A program made the translations under genes and the position numbers. From CAVZOY01 sp963777095 (GTDB lineage Bacteria; Actinomycetota; Actinomycetes; Mycobacteriales; Geodermatophilaceae), in the NCBI GenBank assembly GCA_963777095.1, contig CAVZOY010000002.1:868001-932000 (forward strand): DNA of 64,000 bases, given 5' to 3'. Shown piece after piece: positions 55,613 to 64,000 of this stretch (the first letter of the stretch is position 1; every line of letters starts with the position of its first letter). A model generated the notes under the pieces. That model saw only the letters and a program-made list of their open reading frames with translations. It did no database searches and had not been told where the DNA came from.

Positions 55613-58575
55613 TCAGCTCGCCAGGCGGGAGCCCTCGCGGCCGGCGACGACCTCGAGCCGGCTGGGGATGCGGGTGCGCAGTTCTTCGACGTGGCTGATG
55701 ACGCCGACCGTGCGGCCGCCGCGGCGCAGCTCGTCGAGCACGGTCATCACCGCGTCGAGCGCCTGCGGATCGAGGGTGCCGAAGCCCTCGTCGACGAACA
55801 GGGTGTCCAGCTGGACGCCGCCGCTCTCGGCGGTGACCACGTCGGCCAGCCCGAGCGCCAGCGCGAGCGAGGCCATGAAGCTCTCGCCGCCGGACAGGGT
55901 CTTGGTGGGCCGGCGGGTGCCGGTGTACTCGTCGAGGACGTCGAGGCCGAGGCCGCCGCGGGCGCCGTTGCGGCCCTGGGCGTCGCTGTGCAGGAACGTG
56001 TAGCGCCCCGCCGACATCTCCAGCAGCCGGCGGCTGGCCACCTCGGCGACCTGCTCGAGCCGGGCGGCGAGGACGAAGGACTGCAGCCGCATCCGGAGCG
56101 TGTTGGCGCCGCGACCGCCGACGAGATCGGCCAGCGCCGTCACCTGCTCGGCCTGGGCCCGTCGTTCGGCCAGCTCGACCTCGACGCCGGTGAGCTCGGC
56201 GGCGAGCGCGTCGAGGGCTGCGGTGCGCCGGCGGGCGTCGGCGAGCGCGGCCACGGCCGCCTCGCGGGCCTGCGTCCGGGCCCGGCACTCGCGGGTGAGC
56301 GCGTCGACGTCGGGCACCGGGCCGAGGTCGGTCAGCTCCGGCTCGGCGAGGGTGGCGGTGACCACGGCACGAGCCGCGTCGTGGGCCTCGACCCGCCGGG
56401 CCAGCGTCGCTGCCCGTCCGCGGTCGAGCAGCGAGGCCGCCGCCTCGAGCAGATCGGCGAAGCCGGCCTCCTTCGCACGTGTCTCCGCGGTGCGACGGGC
56501 CTCGTCCGCGGCGAGGCCCGCCCGCGCCAGAGCGGCGTCGGCCTCGAGCAGGGCCTCGCACCGCTCGGCGGCGGTGGCGAGGCGCCGGATCCGGGACGGC
56601 AGGTCGACGTCGTCGCCGCGCGCCGCGGCCAGCCGGGAGCGCACCTCGTCCAGCGCCGTGCGCTTCTCGGCCGCCACGGCGCGGTGCCGGGCGAGGTCCT
56701 CACGGGCGGCGGCGAGGTCCCGCACGGCGCACTCACGCCGCTCGGAGAGCTCCGCCAGCTCCTCCTGAGCGGGGGCGAGGTCGGCCGCAGCGGCAGCCAC
56801 GGTGCCGCGCTCGGTGACGGCGGCGGCGTGCGCGACCTCCTGCTCGGCGAGCGGCTGCTCGCCGGCGCGGGCCTGCAGCGCCGCCAGGTCGCGCTCGGCC
56901 GACGCGAGGGCGTCGCGGGCTCCCTGGTGCGCGGCCTGGGCGGCGTCGGCGGCGGCGCGCGCGGCCTCCTCGTCGGCACGGCCGACCACCGGTCCGGTGG
57001 ACGTCGCCGGCGCCGGGTGCTCGGCGGACCCGCAGACCGGGCACCCCTCGCCGTCGACCAGGCCCGTGGCCAGTTCGGCGGCCATGCCGTCGAGGCGTGC
57101 GGCGCGCACGTCGTTCCACCGCTCGCGGGCGTCGAGCCAGCGTTCCCGGGCGGACTCGGCAGCCCTCCGGCGGTCGGCGACCTCCGTCTCCTTGCGCACG
57201 GCGGCACGTGCGGCCTGGAGCGCGACCTGTCCGCGCTGCACCGCCTCCGTCAGGCCGGGCAGGCGGGCGGCGGCTCCCGCGGCGGCCTCGACCCGCTGCT
57301 CGACCGCGGTGAGCAGGGCCGGGAGCGCGGCGAGCGCCTCCTCCTCCTCGGCGCAGGCGGTGGCGAGCTGCTCCGCGCTCCGCTCGGTGGCCCGGAGCTC
57401 GGCGGCGAGGGTGTCGGCCCGACCGGCCTCCGGCAGCAGCCCCTGGAGCCGCGCGACCTCGTCGCGCAGCGCGCGGGCGACCCCGCGGTCGGCGTCCTGG
57501 CCGGTGCCGGTCTGCGACCACGCCGCCAGCGCTGCGATCCGGTCCTGCTCGGCGGCCTCCGCGGCGAGCGCCGTGCGGCCCGCCGCCTTCGAGGACGTCG
57601 CGCACCGGCTCGGCCCGCTCGCCGGCCCGCAGCACCGTGCGCAGCGGCTCCAGCTCGGCGACCTCGGCGTCCAGGCGGGCCAGCTCGGCGCGCGCCCGGT
57701 CGCGGCGCGCGTGCCGGTCGGCCTCGGCGCGGCCGGCGGCGAGCACGGCGTCGACCCGCGCGACCTCGGCGCCGGCCTCGGCGGCCGACCGCTCCGCCTC
57801 GGCGAGCGCGTCCGCGGCACGCGTGCGCACACCCGAGACCCACGCGTCGGCCCGCGCACCCGGGCGCGACTCCGACCAGCTCCGGCGCGAGCTCCTCGGG
57901 CACCGGCACGTCGGCGACCTGGGCCACGCGGGCCACCAGCGTCGAGGCGCGGGCGCGCACGATCTCCAGGCGCGCGCGGGCCGCGGTGCGCTCGGCCGCC
58001 AGCCAGTCCTCGACGCGGGCGAAGCGGCCGACGTCGAACAGCGTCGTGAGCAGCCGGCCGCGGTCCTCGGGTTCGGCCCGCAGGAAGCGGGCGAAGTCGC
58101 CCTGGGGCAGCAGGACCACCTGGCAGAACTGCTCGGCCGACAGCCCGAGCCGCTCGCGCAGGTGCTCGGAGCCCTCGTCGATGCGGGTGCTCACCGGCTC
58201 CCAGCCGTCGGCGGTCGCGCGCTGCACGACCAGCCGGGCCGGCTCCCTGGTCTCGCCGGTGCCGCGCTGCTTGGGCCGCAGCTGCTCGGGGCGGCGGGTG
58301 ACCAGCAGCCGCTCGCCGCCGAGGGTCACCTCGAGCTCGACCTCGGTGCGGACGTCGAAGGCGGCGTGGTCGCTGCGCAGCCGCCGCTCCTCGCCGCGCG
58401 CACCGGGCACGGTGCCGTAGAGCGCGAAGACGACGGCGTCGAGCAGCGTCGTCTTGCCCGCCCCGGTGGGGCCCCACAGCAGGAACAGGCCGTCGCGGCC
58501 GACGTCGTCCAGGTCGACGTCGACCCGGTCCGCGAAGGGCCCGAAGGCCGACAGCGCCAGGCGGTGCACCCTCAC
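55613..58575 (-). CDS. sbcC: Exonuclease subunit SbcC (SMC-like ATPase), two frameshifts
   Basis: A Rad50-like ATPase of about 987 residues that works with SbcD to process DNA ends and hairpins. Walker A is GPTGAGKTTLLDAVVF near residue 33, followed by the ALYGTVPGARGEERRLRSDHA and VVLLPQGDFARFL segments. Long coiled coils flank a zinc-hook CPVC (GEGCPVCGSAEHP). The C terminus has the signature TKTLSGGESFMASLALALG and Walker B LDTLFVDEGFGTLD. Frame changes are needed near 57855-57875 and 57588-57600, both in the first coiled coil; net excess is two bases. GTG 58575 overlaps the sbcD stop (GTGA). Confidence 0.88.
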
Positions 58576-59742
58576 GGCGCCACCCCCGCCGTCAGCTCCT
58601 CGTTCTCGCCGCGGACGGCGGCGGTCAGCGCCCGGCGCAGCAGGTCGCGCTCGGCCGGGCCGGGATCGGTGCCGCGGACGTGGCGGACGAACTCCTGCGC
58701 GACGTCGAGGTCGGCGCGGCCGCGCAGCCGCTCCTGGTAGCTGCGGCCGTCGTCGACGGCGGTGCCGCCCGTCCACTCGAGGTGCACGCAGTACGGGAAG
58801 CGACCGCGCAGCTGCCGCATCGGGTCGGACGGCCGCACGGCGTCGGTGAGCCGAACGGAGACGAAGTGCTCCTCGACCGCGGCGTGTGCAGGGTCGGCGA
58901 GCAGCTCGGCCAGCTCGCCGGAGAGCACGGTGAGCGGCCGCGGCACGGGCAGCGGCACCGGCCGGACGCCGCAGAGCCCACCGGCGTCGAGGTCGACGAT
59001 CCAGGCCTGCTTGTCGTGCCCGGCCTCGGCGAAGGAGTACGGCAGCGGAGAGCCGCTGTAGCGCAGGCGGTCGGTGAGCGACTGGGGCCGGTGCAGGTGG
59101 CCGAGCGCGACGTAGTCGACGCCGTCGAACACCGCCTCGGGCACCCGGTCGACGCCGCCCACGCAGATGTCGCGCTCGCTCTCGCTGGGCTCGGCGCCGC
59201 CCACGAAGGCGTGCGCCAGCACGACCGAGCGGACGCCGGGACGGAGGAACAGGTCGGTGCGGATGCGCTCCATGCGCGGCCCGCAGCACCGCCTCGTGCC
59301 CGCGTGCCTCCGGAAGGCCGAGCTCGTGCCGCGCGACCTCGGGCTCCAGATACGGAATGCCGTAGATCGCCACCTCGCCGTGCTCATCGGCCAGCAGCAC
59401 CGGTTCGTCGAGTCGCGGGGTCTCGGTTCGGACATGGACGCCAGCGCGGGTGAACAGGCCCGAGCCGAAGTTCAGGCGGCGAGCCGAGTCGTGGTTTCCG
59501 GGCGTCAGGACGACCGCCGCGCCTGCCGCCACGAATCGATTGAGCGTGCGGTTGAGGACGTCGGTCGCGTCGGCCGACGGGACGGCGCGGTCGTAGACGT
59601 CGCCGGCCACGAGGACGGCGTCGACCCCCTCGGCGCGGATGACGGCGGCGAGCTGCGCGAGCACGGCCTCCTGCTCGGCGAGCAGGTCGGTGCCGTGCAG
59701 CGACCGGCCCAGGTGCCAGTCGGAGGTGTGCAGCAGCCGCAT
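58572..59742 (-). CDS. sbcD: Exonuclease subunit SbcD, frameshifted
   Basis: An Mre11-like metallo-phosphoesterase of about 390 residues. Metal-binding motifs are LLHTSDWHLGRSLHG at the start, VLVAGDVYDRAVPS, and LTPGNHDSARRL. The C-terminal part, in the other frame, has VVLAHAFVGGAEPSESERD and YVALGHLHRPQ, which carry the last metal ligands. The shift is near 59271-59283 and equals one extra base. The ATG has TAGCTT six bases upstream and looks leaderless. It forms the sbcD-sbcC operon. Confidence 0.88.
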
Positions 59743-59748
59743 GGCCGG

Positions 59749-59754
59749 AAGCTA
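59749..59754 (-). promoter_or_regulatory. Candidate -10 of leaderless sbcD promoter
   Basis: Minus-strand TAGCTT ends six bases before the sbcD ATG. Confidence 0.5.
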
Positions 59755-59818
59755 TGTCGACCCTCTGACAGAACCGGTGCGGCTCGCCGTGTGACGGAGC
59801 CGTCACATCACAGGCGCC

Positions 59819-60483
59819 TCAGTAGACGGGGTCGGTCTGGAAGGACGCCGTCCGGCGCTCCCGGGTGCCCCACTCGGTGACGTACGCCTGGCCACCGGTC
59901 GGGAAGCCGCTGGTCCCCCAGCCGCCGGTCGGGTGCCCGCCCCCGCGCCGGTACTCCTCGGCGAGGTAGCCGGCGCTCTCCTTGGCCCGGCGGTCGGCGT
60001 CCTCCTCGATCATGTGGTTGAGCAGCGTCTGCACGCGCTCGCTGTCCGGGCACCCGGTACAGCACGGTGGCGCCCTCGCCGGCGGAGGTGATGCGGAGCG
60101 TGCCCGAGCGGATGATCCGCTCCCACAGCGTCTGGCTGAACGAGACGTCGGTGATCCGCGACAGCGCGATGTCGCGTCCGCGACCGCGTCAGCACGCCGG
60201 TCCGGTACAGCAGCCGGTGCGTGGTGATGACGTAGTGCGTCGTCCGCCAGCGCATCAGCGGCCCGACCACGGTGACCAGGACCAGCAGCGAGCGGCGACG
60301 CCGAGCAGCGCCAGCCGGAACACGCCCTGGTCGCTGCCGACCGGGATCATCGCCATCCCGAACGAGGCCGCCCCGATGATCAGCAGCAGGCGCACGACCG
60401 GCCAGAAGACCGCGAGCGCGATGCGGGTGCAGGGCGGCGACGACCTCCTCGCCGTCCGTCAGCACCTTGTCGGGGTAGGGCAC
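59819..60483 (-). CDS. PH-domain membrane protein (Rv3278c-like), four frameshifts
   Basis: Reading across four frame changes gives a coherent protein of about 221 residues. It starts VPYPDKVLTDGEEVVAALHP, has two membrane helices (VVRLLLIIGAASFGMAMIP and SLLVLVTVVGPLMRW), then a bacterial PH domain: THYVITTHRLLYRTGVLTR, DIALSRITDVSFSQTLWERIIRSG and VQTLLNHMIEEDADRRAKES. The C terminus is Gly-rich (GGGHPTGGWGTSGFPTGGQ). Breaks lie near 60425, 60290, 60180 and 60050. Its place between gtrA/sbcCD and birA matches Rv3278c. Four breaks in 665 bases could mean decay, but the rest of the window suggests sequence error. Confidence 0.72.
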
Positions 60484-60569
60484 CCCTCCAGGATGCGCCC
60501 TGCCGAGGCCCGGACGGCGCTGCCGAGCACTCCTGGAGGGCGGCCGGTCAAGGGCCGGAGCCCCAGGGG

Positions 60570-61382
60570 TCACACCCGTCGCACGTGCCGCACGTCGCCG
60601 CTGGCGAGCTCCACCCTGCCGGCGTCCGTGGCGACGACGAGCCGGCCGTCCCAGTCGACCGCCTCGGCCACGCCCTCGACCACCGAGCCGTCCGGCAGCG
60701 TGACCGCCACGGAGGTGCCGACGGTCGCCGACCACCCCAGGTACTCGCGGGCCAGGCCGGAGCCGACCGGGTCGCCCAGGGCCTCCGACCACCGGCGGTA
60801 CCGCGCGCCGAGCGCACGCAGGTAGCCGACCAGCAGCGCGCCGCGGTCCACATCGGTGGCGCCCGCGAGCAGCAGCGACGTCCCACCCTCGGGCAGCTCG
60901 GGCGCCGTCGTCGACACGTTGAGCCCGACGCCGACGACGACCGAGGTGCCGGACGCCTCGGCGAGGATGCCGGCCAGCTTGCCGCCGTCGGCGGCCAGCA
61001 GGTCGTTCGGCCACTTCAGCGCCGCGCGGACGCCGGCGACCTCGCCGACCGCCTCGGCCAGCGCGACGCCGGTCAGCAGCGGGAGCCAGCTGCGCCGGCT
61101 CGCGGGGACGTCGGGACGGAGCAGCACCGACACGGTCAGCCCGGCCCGCGGCGGTGACACCCAGACCCGGTCGAGCCGGCCGCGACCGGCCTCCTGGTGC
61201 TCGGCGACGAGCACCGTGCCCTCGGGTGCGTCCTCCGCGGCCTCCGCGGCGAGGACGGCGTTGGTCGACCCGACCGTCTCCAGCACCTGGACCGACCGCC
61301 ACGGCGAGTCCCCGCCGACGAGCGCCGAGGTCAGCGCAGCGGCGTCCAGCGGCGGGCGGTCGGGGAGAGGGGCCGCGGGCAC
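60570..61382 (-). CDS. birA: Biotin--[acetyl-CoA-carboxylase] ligase
   Basis: A 270-residue class I biotin protein ligase without the N-terminal DNA-binding domain of E. coli BirA. It has ETVGSTNAVLAAEA, the biotinyl-AMP loop EHQEAGRGRLDRVWVSPP, the catalytic KWPNDLLAADGGKLAGILAE, and VVVGVGLNVST. It biotinylates the BCCP domain of acyl-CoA carboxylases and is divergent from accD. GTG 61382 has TAGCGT six bases upstream, nearly coincident with the accD -10 on the other strand. Confidence 0.94.
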   Translation of the reverse strand: MPAAPLPDRPPLDAAALTSALVGGDSPWRSVQVLETVGSTNAVLAAEAAEDAPEGTVLVAEHQEAGRGRLDRVWVSPPRAGLTVSVLLRPDVPASRRSWLPLLTGVALAEAVGEVAGVRAALKWPNDLLAADGGKLAGILAEASGTSVVVGVGLNVSTTAPELPEGGTSLLLAGATDVDRGALLVGYLRALGARYRRWSEALGDPVGSGLAREYLGWSATVGTSVAVTLPDGSVVEGVAEAVDWDGRLVVATDAGRVELASGDVRHVRRV

Positions 61383-61387
61383 TCCCC

Positions 61388-61394
61388 TACGCTA
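61388..61394. promoter_or_regulatory. Overlapping divergent -10 elements of leaderless birA and accD
   Basis: The 18-base gap between the birA and accD GTG starts contains TACGCTA. On the plus strand TACGCT (61388-61393) ends seven bases before accD. On the minus strand TAGCGT (61394-61389) ends six bases before birA. Neither start has a ribosome site, so both transcripts are probably leaderless and the two promoters share almost one -10. Confidence 0.6.
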
Positions 61395-61400
61395 CGGGCC

Positions 61401-63029
61401 GTGAGCGCGGCCGAACTCGAGAACGCCGGGGAGCACGTCCCGGGCGACGTCGACGTCCACACGACGGCGGGCAAGATCGCCGACTTCGAGCGGCGCGTGC
61501 AGGAGGCGACGCACGCCGGCTCCGAGCGCGCGGTCGAGAAGCAGCACGCCGCAGGCAAGATGACCGCCCGCGAGCGGCTCGAGGTGCTGCTCGACCCGGG
61601 TTCGTTCACCGAGTTCGACGAGTTCGCCCGGCACCGCTCCACCAACTTCGGCATGGCCGACAAGCGCCCGTTCGGCGACGGCGTCGTCACCGGCTACGGC
61701 ACGGTCGACGGCCGCCCGGTCGCCGTCTTCAGCCAGGACGTCACCGTCTTCGGCGGCAGCCTCGGCGAGGTCTACGGCGAGAAGATCGTCAAGGTCCAGG
61801 ACTTCGCCGTGAAGAACGGCTGCCCGATCATCGGGATCAACGAGGGCGGCGGCGCGCGCATCCAGGAGGGCGTCGTCTCCCTCGGCCTCTACGGCGAGAT
61901 CTTCCGGCGCAACGTGCACGCCTCGGGCGTCGTCCCGCAGATCTCGCTGGTCATGGGGCCGGCCGCCGGCGGGCACGTCTACTCCCCCGCGCTCACCGAC
62001 TTCATCGTCATGGTCGACAAGACCAGCCAGATGTTCATCACCGGCCCGGACGTCGTGAAGACGGTGACCGGCGAGGACGTCACGCTCGAGGAGCTCGGCG
62101 GAGCGCGCACGCACAACACCAAGTCCGGCGTCGCGCACTACCTGGCCGAGGACGAGACCGACGCCCTCGACTACGTCAAGGCGCTGCTCTCGTACCTGCC
62201 GAGCAACAACCTCGACCCGCTGCCGGCCCTCGACGTGCCGCCGGTCGAGACGGCGCTGCCCGACGCACTGACCGACGAGGACCTCGAGCTCGACTCGTTC
62301 GTCCCCGACTCGGCGAACACGCCCTACGACATGCACACCGTCATCGAGCACGTGCTCGACGACGGCGAGTTCCTCGAGGTGCAGCCGCTGTTCGCGCCGA
62401 ACATCCTCATCGGCTTCGGCCGGGTCGAGGGCCGTCCGGTGGGCATCGTGGCCAACCAGCCCACGCAGTTCGCCGGCACGCTGGACATCGACGCCAGCGA
62501 GAAGGCCGCCCGCTTCGTGCGCACCTGCGACGCCTTCAATCTCCCGGTGCTGACCTTCGTCGACGTCCCCGGCTTCCTGCCCGGGACGTCGCAGGAGTGG
62601 GAGGGCATCATCCGGCGCGGCGCCAAGCTCATCTACGCCTACGCCGAGGCCACCGTCCCCAAGGTCACGGTGATCACCCGCAAGGCCTACGGCGGCGCCT
62701 ACGACGTCATGGGCTCCAAGCACCTCGGCGCCGACGTCAACCTGGCCTGGCCCACGGCGCAGATCGCCGTCGTCGGCGCCCAGGGGGCGGTCGGGATCCT
62801 CTACCGCAAGGAGCTCGCCTCCGCCGACGACCCGGACGCCCGTCGCGCCGAGTTGATCGCCGAGTACGAGGACACCCTCGCCAACCCCTACATCGCCGCC
62901 GACCGCGGCTTCGTCGACATGGTCATCCCGCCGTCGCACACGCGCGTGCAGGTGACCAAGGCGCTGCGGGTGCTCGCCAACAAGCGCGAGACGCGGCCGC
63001 CCAAGAAGCACGGGAACATCCCGCTGTGA
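61401..63029 (+). CDS. accD: Acyl-CoA (propionyl-CoA) carboxylase beta subunit
   Basis: A 542-residue carboxyltransferase (AccD5-like) that moves CO2 from carboxybiotin to propionyl- or acetyl-CoA, giving methylmalonyl- or malonyl-CoA. It shows KQHAAGKMTARERLEVLLDPGSF, INEGGGARIQEGVVSL, and oxyanion-type GGHVYSPALTDFIVMV in the N-terminal half. FAGTLDIDASEKAARFVRTCDAFNLPVLTFVDVPGFLPG (two parts) and RKAYGGAYDVMGSKHLGAD lie in the C-terminal half. GTG 61401 is leaderless. accE and maf follow with GTGA overlaps, and birA is divergent, as in mycobacteria. Confidence 0.94.
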   Translation: MSAAELENAGEHVPGDVDVHTTAGKIADFERRVQEATHAGSERAVEKQHAAGKMTARERLEVLLDPGSFTEFDEFARHRSTNFGMADKRPFGDGVVTGYGTVDGRPVAVFSQDVTVFGGSLGEVYGEKIVKVQDFAVKNGCPIIGINEGGGARIQEGVVSLGLYGEIFRRNVHASGVVPQISLVMGPAAGGHVYSPALTDFIVMVDKTSQMFITGPDVVKTVTGEDVTLEELGGARTHNTKSGVAHYLAEDETDALDYVKALLSYLPSNNLDPLPALDVPPVETALPDALTDEDLELDSFVPDSANTPYDMHTVIEHVLDDGEFLEVQPLFAPNILIGFGRVEGRPVGIVANQPTQFAGTLDIDASEKAARFVRTCDAFNLPVLTFVDVPGFLPGTSQEWEGIIRRGAKLIYAYAEATVPKVTVITRKAYGGAYDVMGSKHLGADVNLAWPTAQIAVVGAQGAVGILYRKELASADDPDARRAELIAEYEDTLANPYIAADRGFVDMVIPPSHTRVQVTKALRVLANKRETRPPKKHGNIPL

Positions 63030-63250
63030 CCGCCGAGCAGACCACCGAGCGGCCGCTGCTGCGCGTCGTCCGCGGCGAGCCGAGCGCCGAGGAGCTCGCC
63101 GCGCTGACCGTCGTCGTCGCCGCCCTGTCGCAGCGGCGGGAGCGCCGCCGGGTCGTGCCGGTCGGCGCCTGGGCCGACTTCGGCGCGGCGCACCGCCGGC
63201 CGCCGCGGCCCGGTCCCGGCGGATGGCGGGCGGCGGGGTGGGCGTCGTGA
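63026..63250 (+). CDS. accE: Acyl-CoA carboxylase epsilon subunit
   Basis: A 74-residue AccE-type subunit that stabilises the alpha/beta carboxylase complex in actinobacteria. It has LLRVVRGEPSAEELAALTVVVAALSQRR, the conserved helix of the family, and a C-terminal tail ending PGPGGWRAAGWAS. GTG 63026 overlaps the accD stop (GTGA), and maf overlaps its own stop, so accD-accE-maf are translationally coupled. Confidence 0.9.
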   Translation: MTAEQTTERPLLRVVRGEPSAEELAALTVVVAALSQRRERRRVVPVGAWADFGAAHRRPPRPGPGGWRAAGWAS

Positions 63251-63855
63251 CCGTCGACCGCCGCCTGGTCCTCGCCTCGGCCTCCCCGGCCCGGCTCTCC
63301 CTGCTCCGGCAGGCCGGGCTCTCGCCCGAGGTCGTCGTCAGCGACGTCGACGAGAGCTCGGTGCGCGCGCCGCGCGTGGCCGAGCAGGTCGCACTGCTCG
63401 CCGCCGCCAAGGCCGCCGACGTCGCCAAGCGGGAGACCGACGCCCTGGTCATCGGGGCCGACTCGCTGCTGGAGTTCCGCGGTCAGCCGCTGGGCAAGCC
63501 GGCGGACGCCGCCGACGTGCGCGACCGCTGGCGGCGGATGGCCGGTCGCTCCGGCATCCTGCACACCGGTCAGGCGCTGTTCGAGGTGACCGCCGGCTCG
63601 GTCGTCGGCCGCGACATCGCGGTGGCCTCCACCGTCGTCTACTTCGCCGAGCCCACGCCGCAGGAGATCGAGGCCTACGTCGCCAGCGGAGAGCCGCTCG
63701 CCGTCGCCGGCGCCTTCACCCTCGACGGGCTGGGTGCGCCGTTCGTGCGCCGGGTCGAGGGCGACCCGGCCGCCGTCGTCGGCCTGTCGCTCACCGTGCT
63801 GCGCCAGCAACTCGCCAAGCGCGGACTGGCCATCACCGACCTCTGGCGTCGCTGA
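63247..63855 (+). CDS. maf: Maf family nucleotide pyrophosphatase
   Basis: A 202-residue Maf/YhdE-type protein that hydrolyses non-canonical or modified nucleoside triphosphates and is linked to septum control. The start motif is LVLASASPARLSLLRQAGL, with the substrate region VIGADSLLEFRGQPLGKP, and a distal AGAFTLDGLGAPFV. GTG 63247, which overlaps the accE stop, is preferred over the ATG 24 bases upstream because it gives the usual family N terminus and the same GTGA coupling as the pair before it. Confidence 0.93.
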   Translation: MTVDRRLVLASASPARLSLLRQAGLSPEVVVSDVDESSVRAPRVAEQVALLAAAKAADVAKRETDALVIGADSLLEFRGQPLGKPADAADVRDRWRRMAGRSGILHTGQALFEVTAGSVVGRDIAVASTVVYFAEPTPQEIEAYVASGEPLAVAGAFTLDGLGAPFVRRVEGDPAAVVGLSLTVLRQQLAKRGLAITDLWRR

Positions 63856-63873
63856 CGCCGCAGTACCGGGGTC

Positions 63874-64000
63874 TCAGTAGACGCCGATCCGGATCCACGG
63901 GTTCTTGGCCGGGTCCATCCACCGCAGCAGCTGCACCATCGTGGTCTTGCTGACGGCGACGCAGCCGGCCGTCGACGAGCCGTTGCTGACGTGCACGAAG
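63874..64000 (-). CDS. L,D-transpeptidase family protein, 3' end (cut by window edge)
   Basis: The last 41 codons of a minus-strand gene read FVHVSNGSSTAGCVAVS followed by KTTMVQLLRWMDPAKNPWIRIGVY and a stop. The His-x-Ser-x-Gly and downstream catalytic-type Cys (TAGCVAVS) match the active-site block of YkuD/ErfK-type proteins, which cross-link peptidoglycan or hydrolyse it. Only the C-terminal end is present, so signal peptide and domain layout are unknown. It converges on maf with an 18-base gap. Confidence 0.7.
   Translation of the reverse strand, partial: FVHVSNGSSTAGCVAVSKTTMVQLLRWMDPAKNPWIRIGVY

Noticed and set aside
53796..56561. A 921-codon frame extending purK upstream
   Set aside because: Sequence beyond 55040 is antisense to gtrA and sbcC-phase noise; purK starts at the ATG with the family N terminus.

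Overview
This is a contiguous stretch of a high-GC actinobacterial chromosome. Gene order and family content resemble Geodermatophilaceae and other Frankia-like soil actinobacteria; that placement is inferred from codon use, GTG starts and gene neighbourhood, not from a marker gene. No tRNA, rRNA, CRISPR array, insertion sequence, phage gene or attachment site was recognised.

Layout. (1) 1-9440: carbon metabolism. It holds the 3' end of a crotonyl-CoA carboxylase/reductase gene and a hydrolase. A three-gene minus-strand operon follows (FAD dehydrogenase, TIM-barrel isomerase, quinone oxidoreductase), divergent from a shikimate kinase/3-dehydroquinate synthase fusion. 3-Hydroxybutyrate dehydrogenase then converges on a PHA synthase. 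(2) 9647-40850: a conserved actinobacterial core block with the same order as the Mycobacterium tuberculosis region from secA1 to fbiB: secA, hpf, comF, lpqB-mtrB-mtrA, ahcY, manA, SIS-domain isomerase, Trm112-like protein, manB, DUF3499, zincin-like protein, whiB, fbiA-fbiB and manC. Insertions include two GNAT enzymes, glpD, a CDF exporter, a DUF808 membrane protein, a DUF222/HNH protein and a DNA glycosylase. (3) 40867-51122: envelope and accessory genes. These are a secreted four-repeat protein with a small secreted partner, an LCP ligase, TIGR03089, DUF1028, a sulfotransferase, a cysteine-type leader peptide ahead of cysteine dioxygenase and rhodanese, DUF1707 and VanZ. (4) 51176-64000: PadR-DUF2218, then fadE, purE-purK, gtrA, sbcC-sbcD, a PH-domain protein, birA divergent from accD-accE-maf, and the 3' end of an L,D-transpeptidase gene. 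The purE to maf order again matches mycobacteria.

How the genes work together. MtrAB-LpqB and SecA serve envelope regulation and export. ManA, ManB and ManC make GDP-mannose. FbiA and FbiB build coenzyme F420, which the split-barrel protein at 12703 may use. BirA biotinylates the carboxylase that contains AccD and AccE. PhaC, BdhA and Ccr belong to acetyl-CoA and polyhydroxybutyrate turnover.

Two features dominate the window. First, at least eighteen genes are interrupted by apparent frameshifts, most equivalent to one extra base, in otherwise conserved proteins. This looks like residual sequencing error; such genes are given full-length coordinates with the approximate break. Second, many starts carry a TAnnnT -10 element six or seven bases upstream and no ribosome site, the signature of leaderless transcripts. 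The birA/accD pair does this on both strands with nearly coincident -10 elements. The most interesting regulatory element is the 33-codon leader peptide with Cys codons before the cysteine dioxygenase gene.
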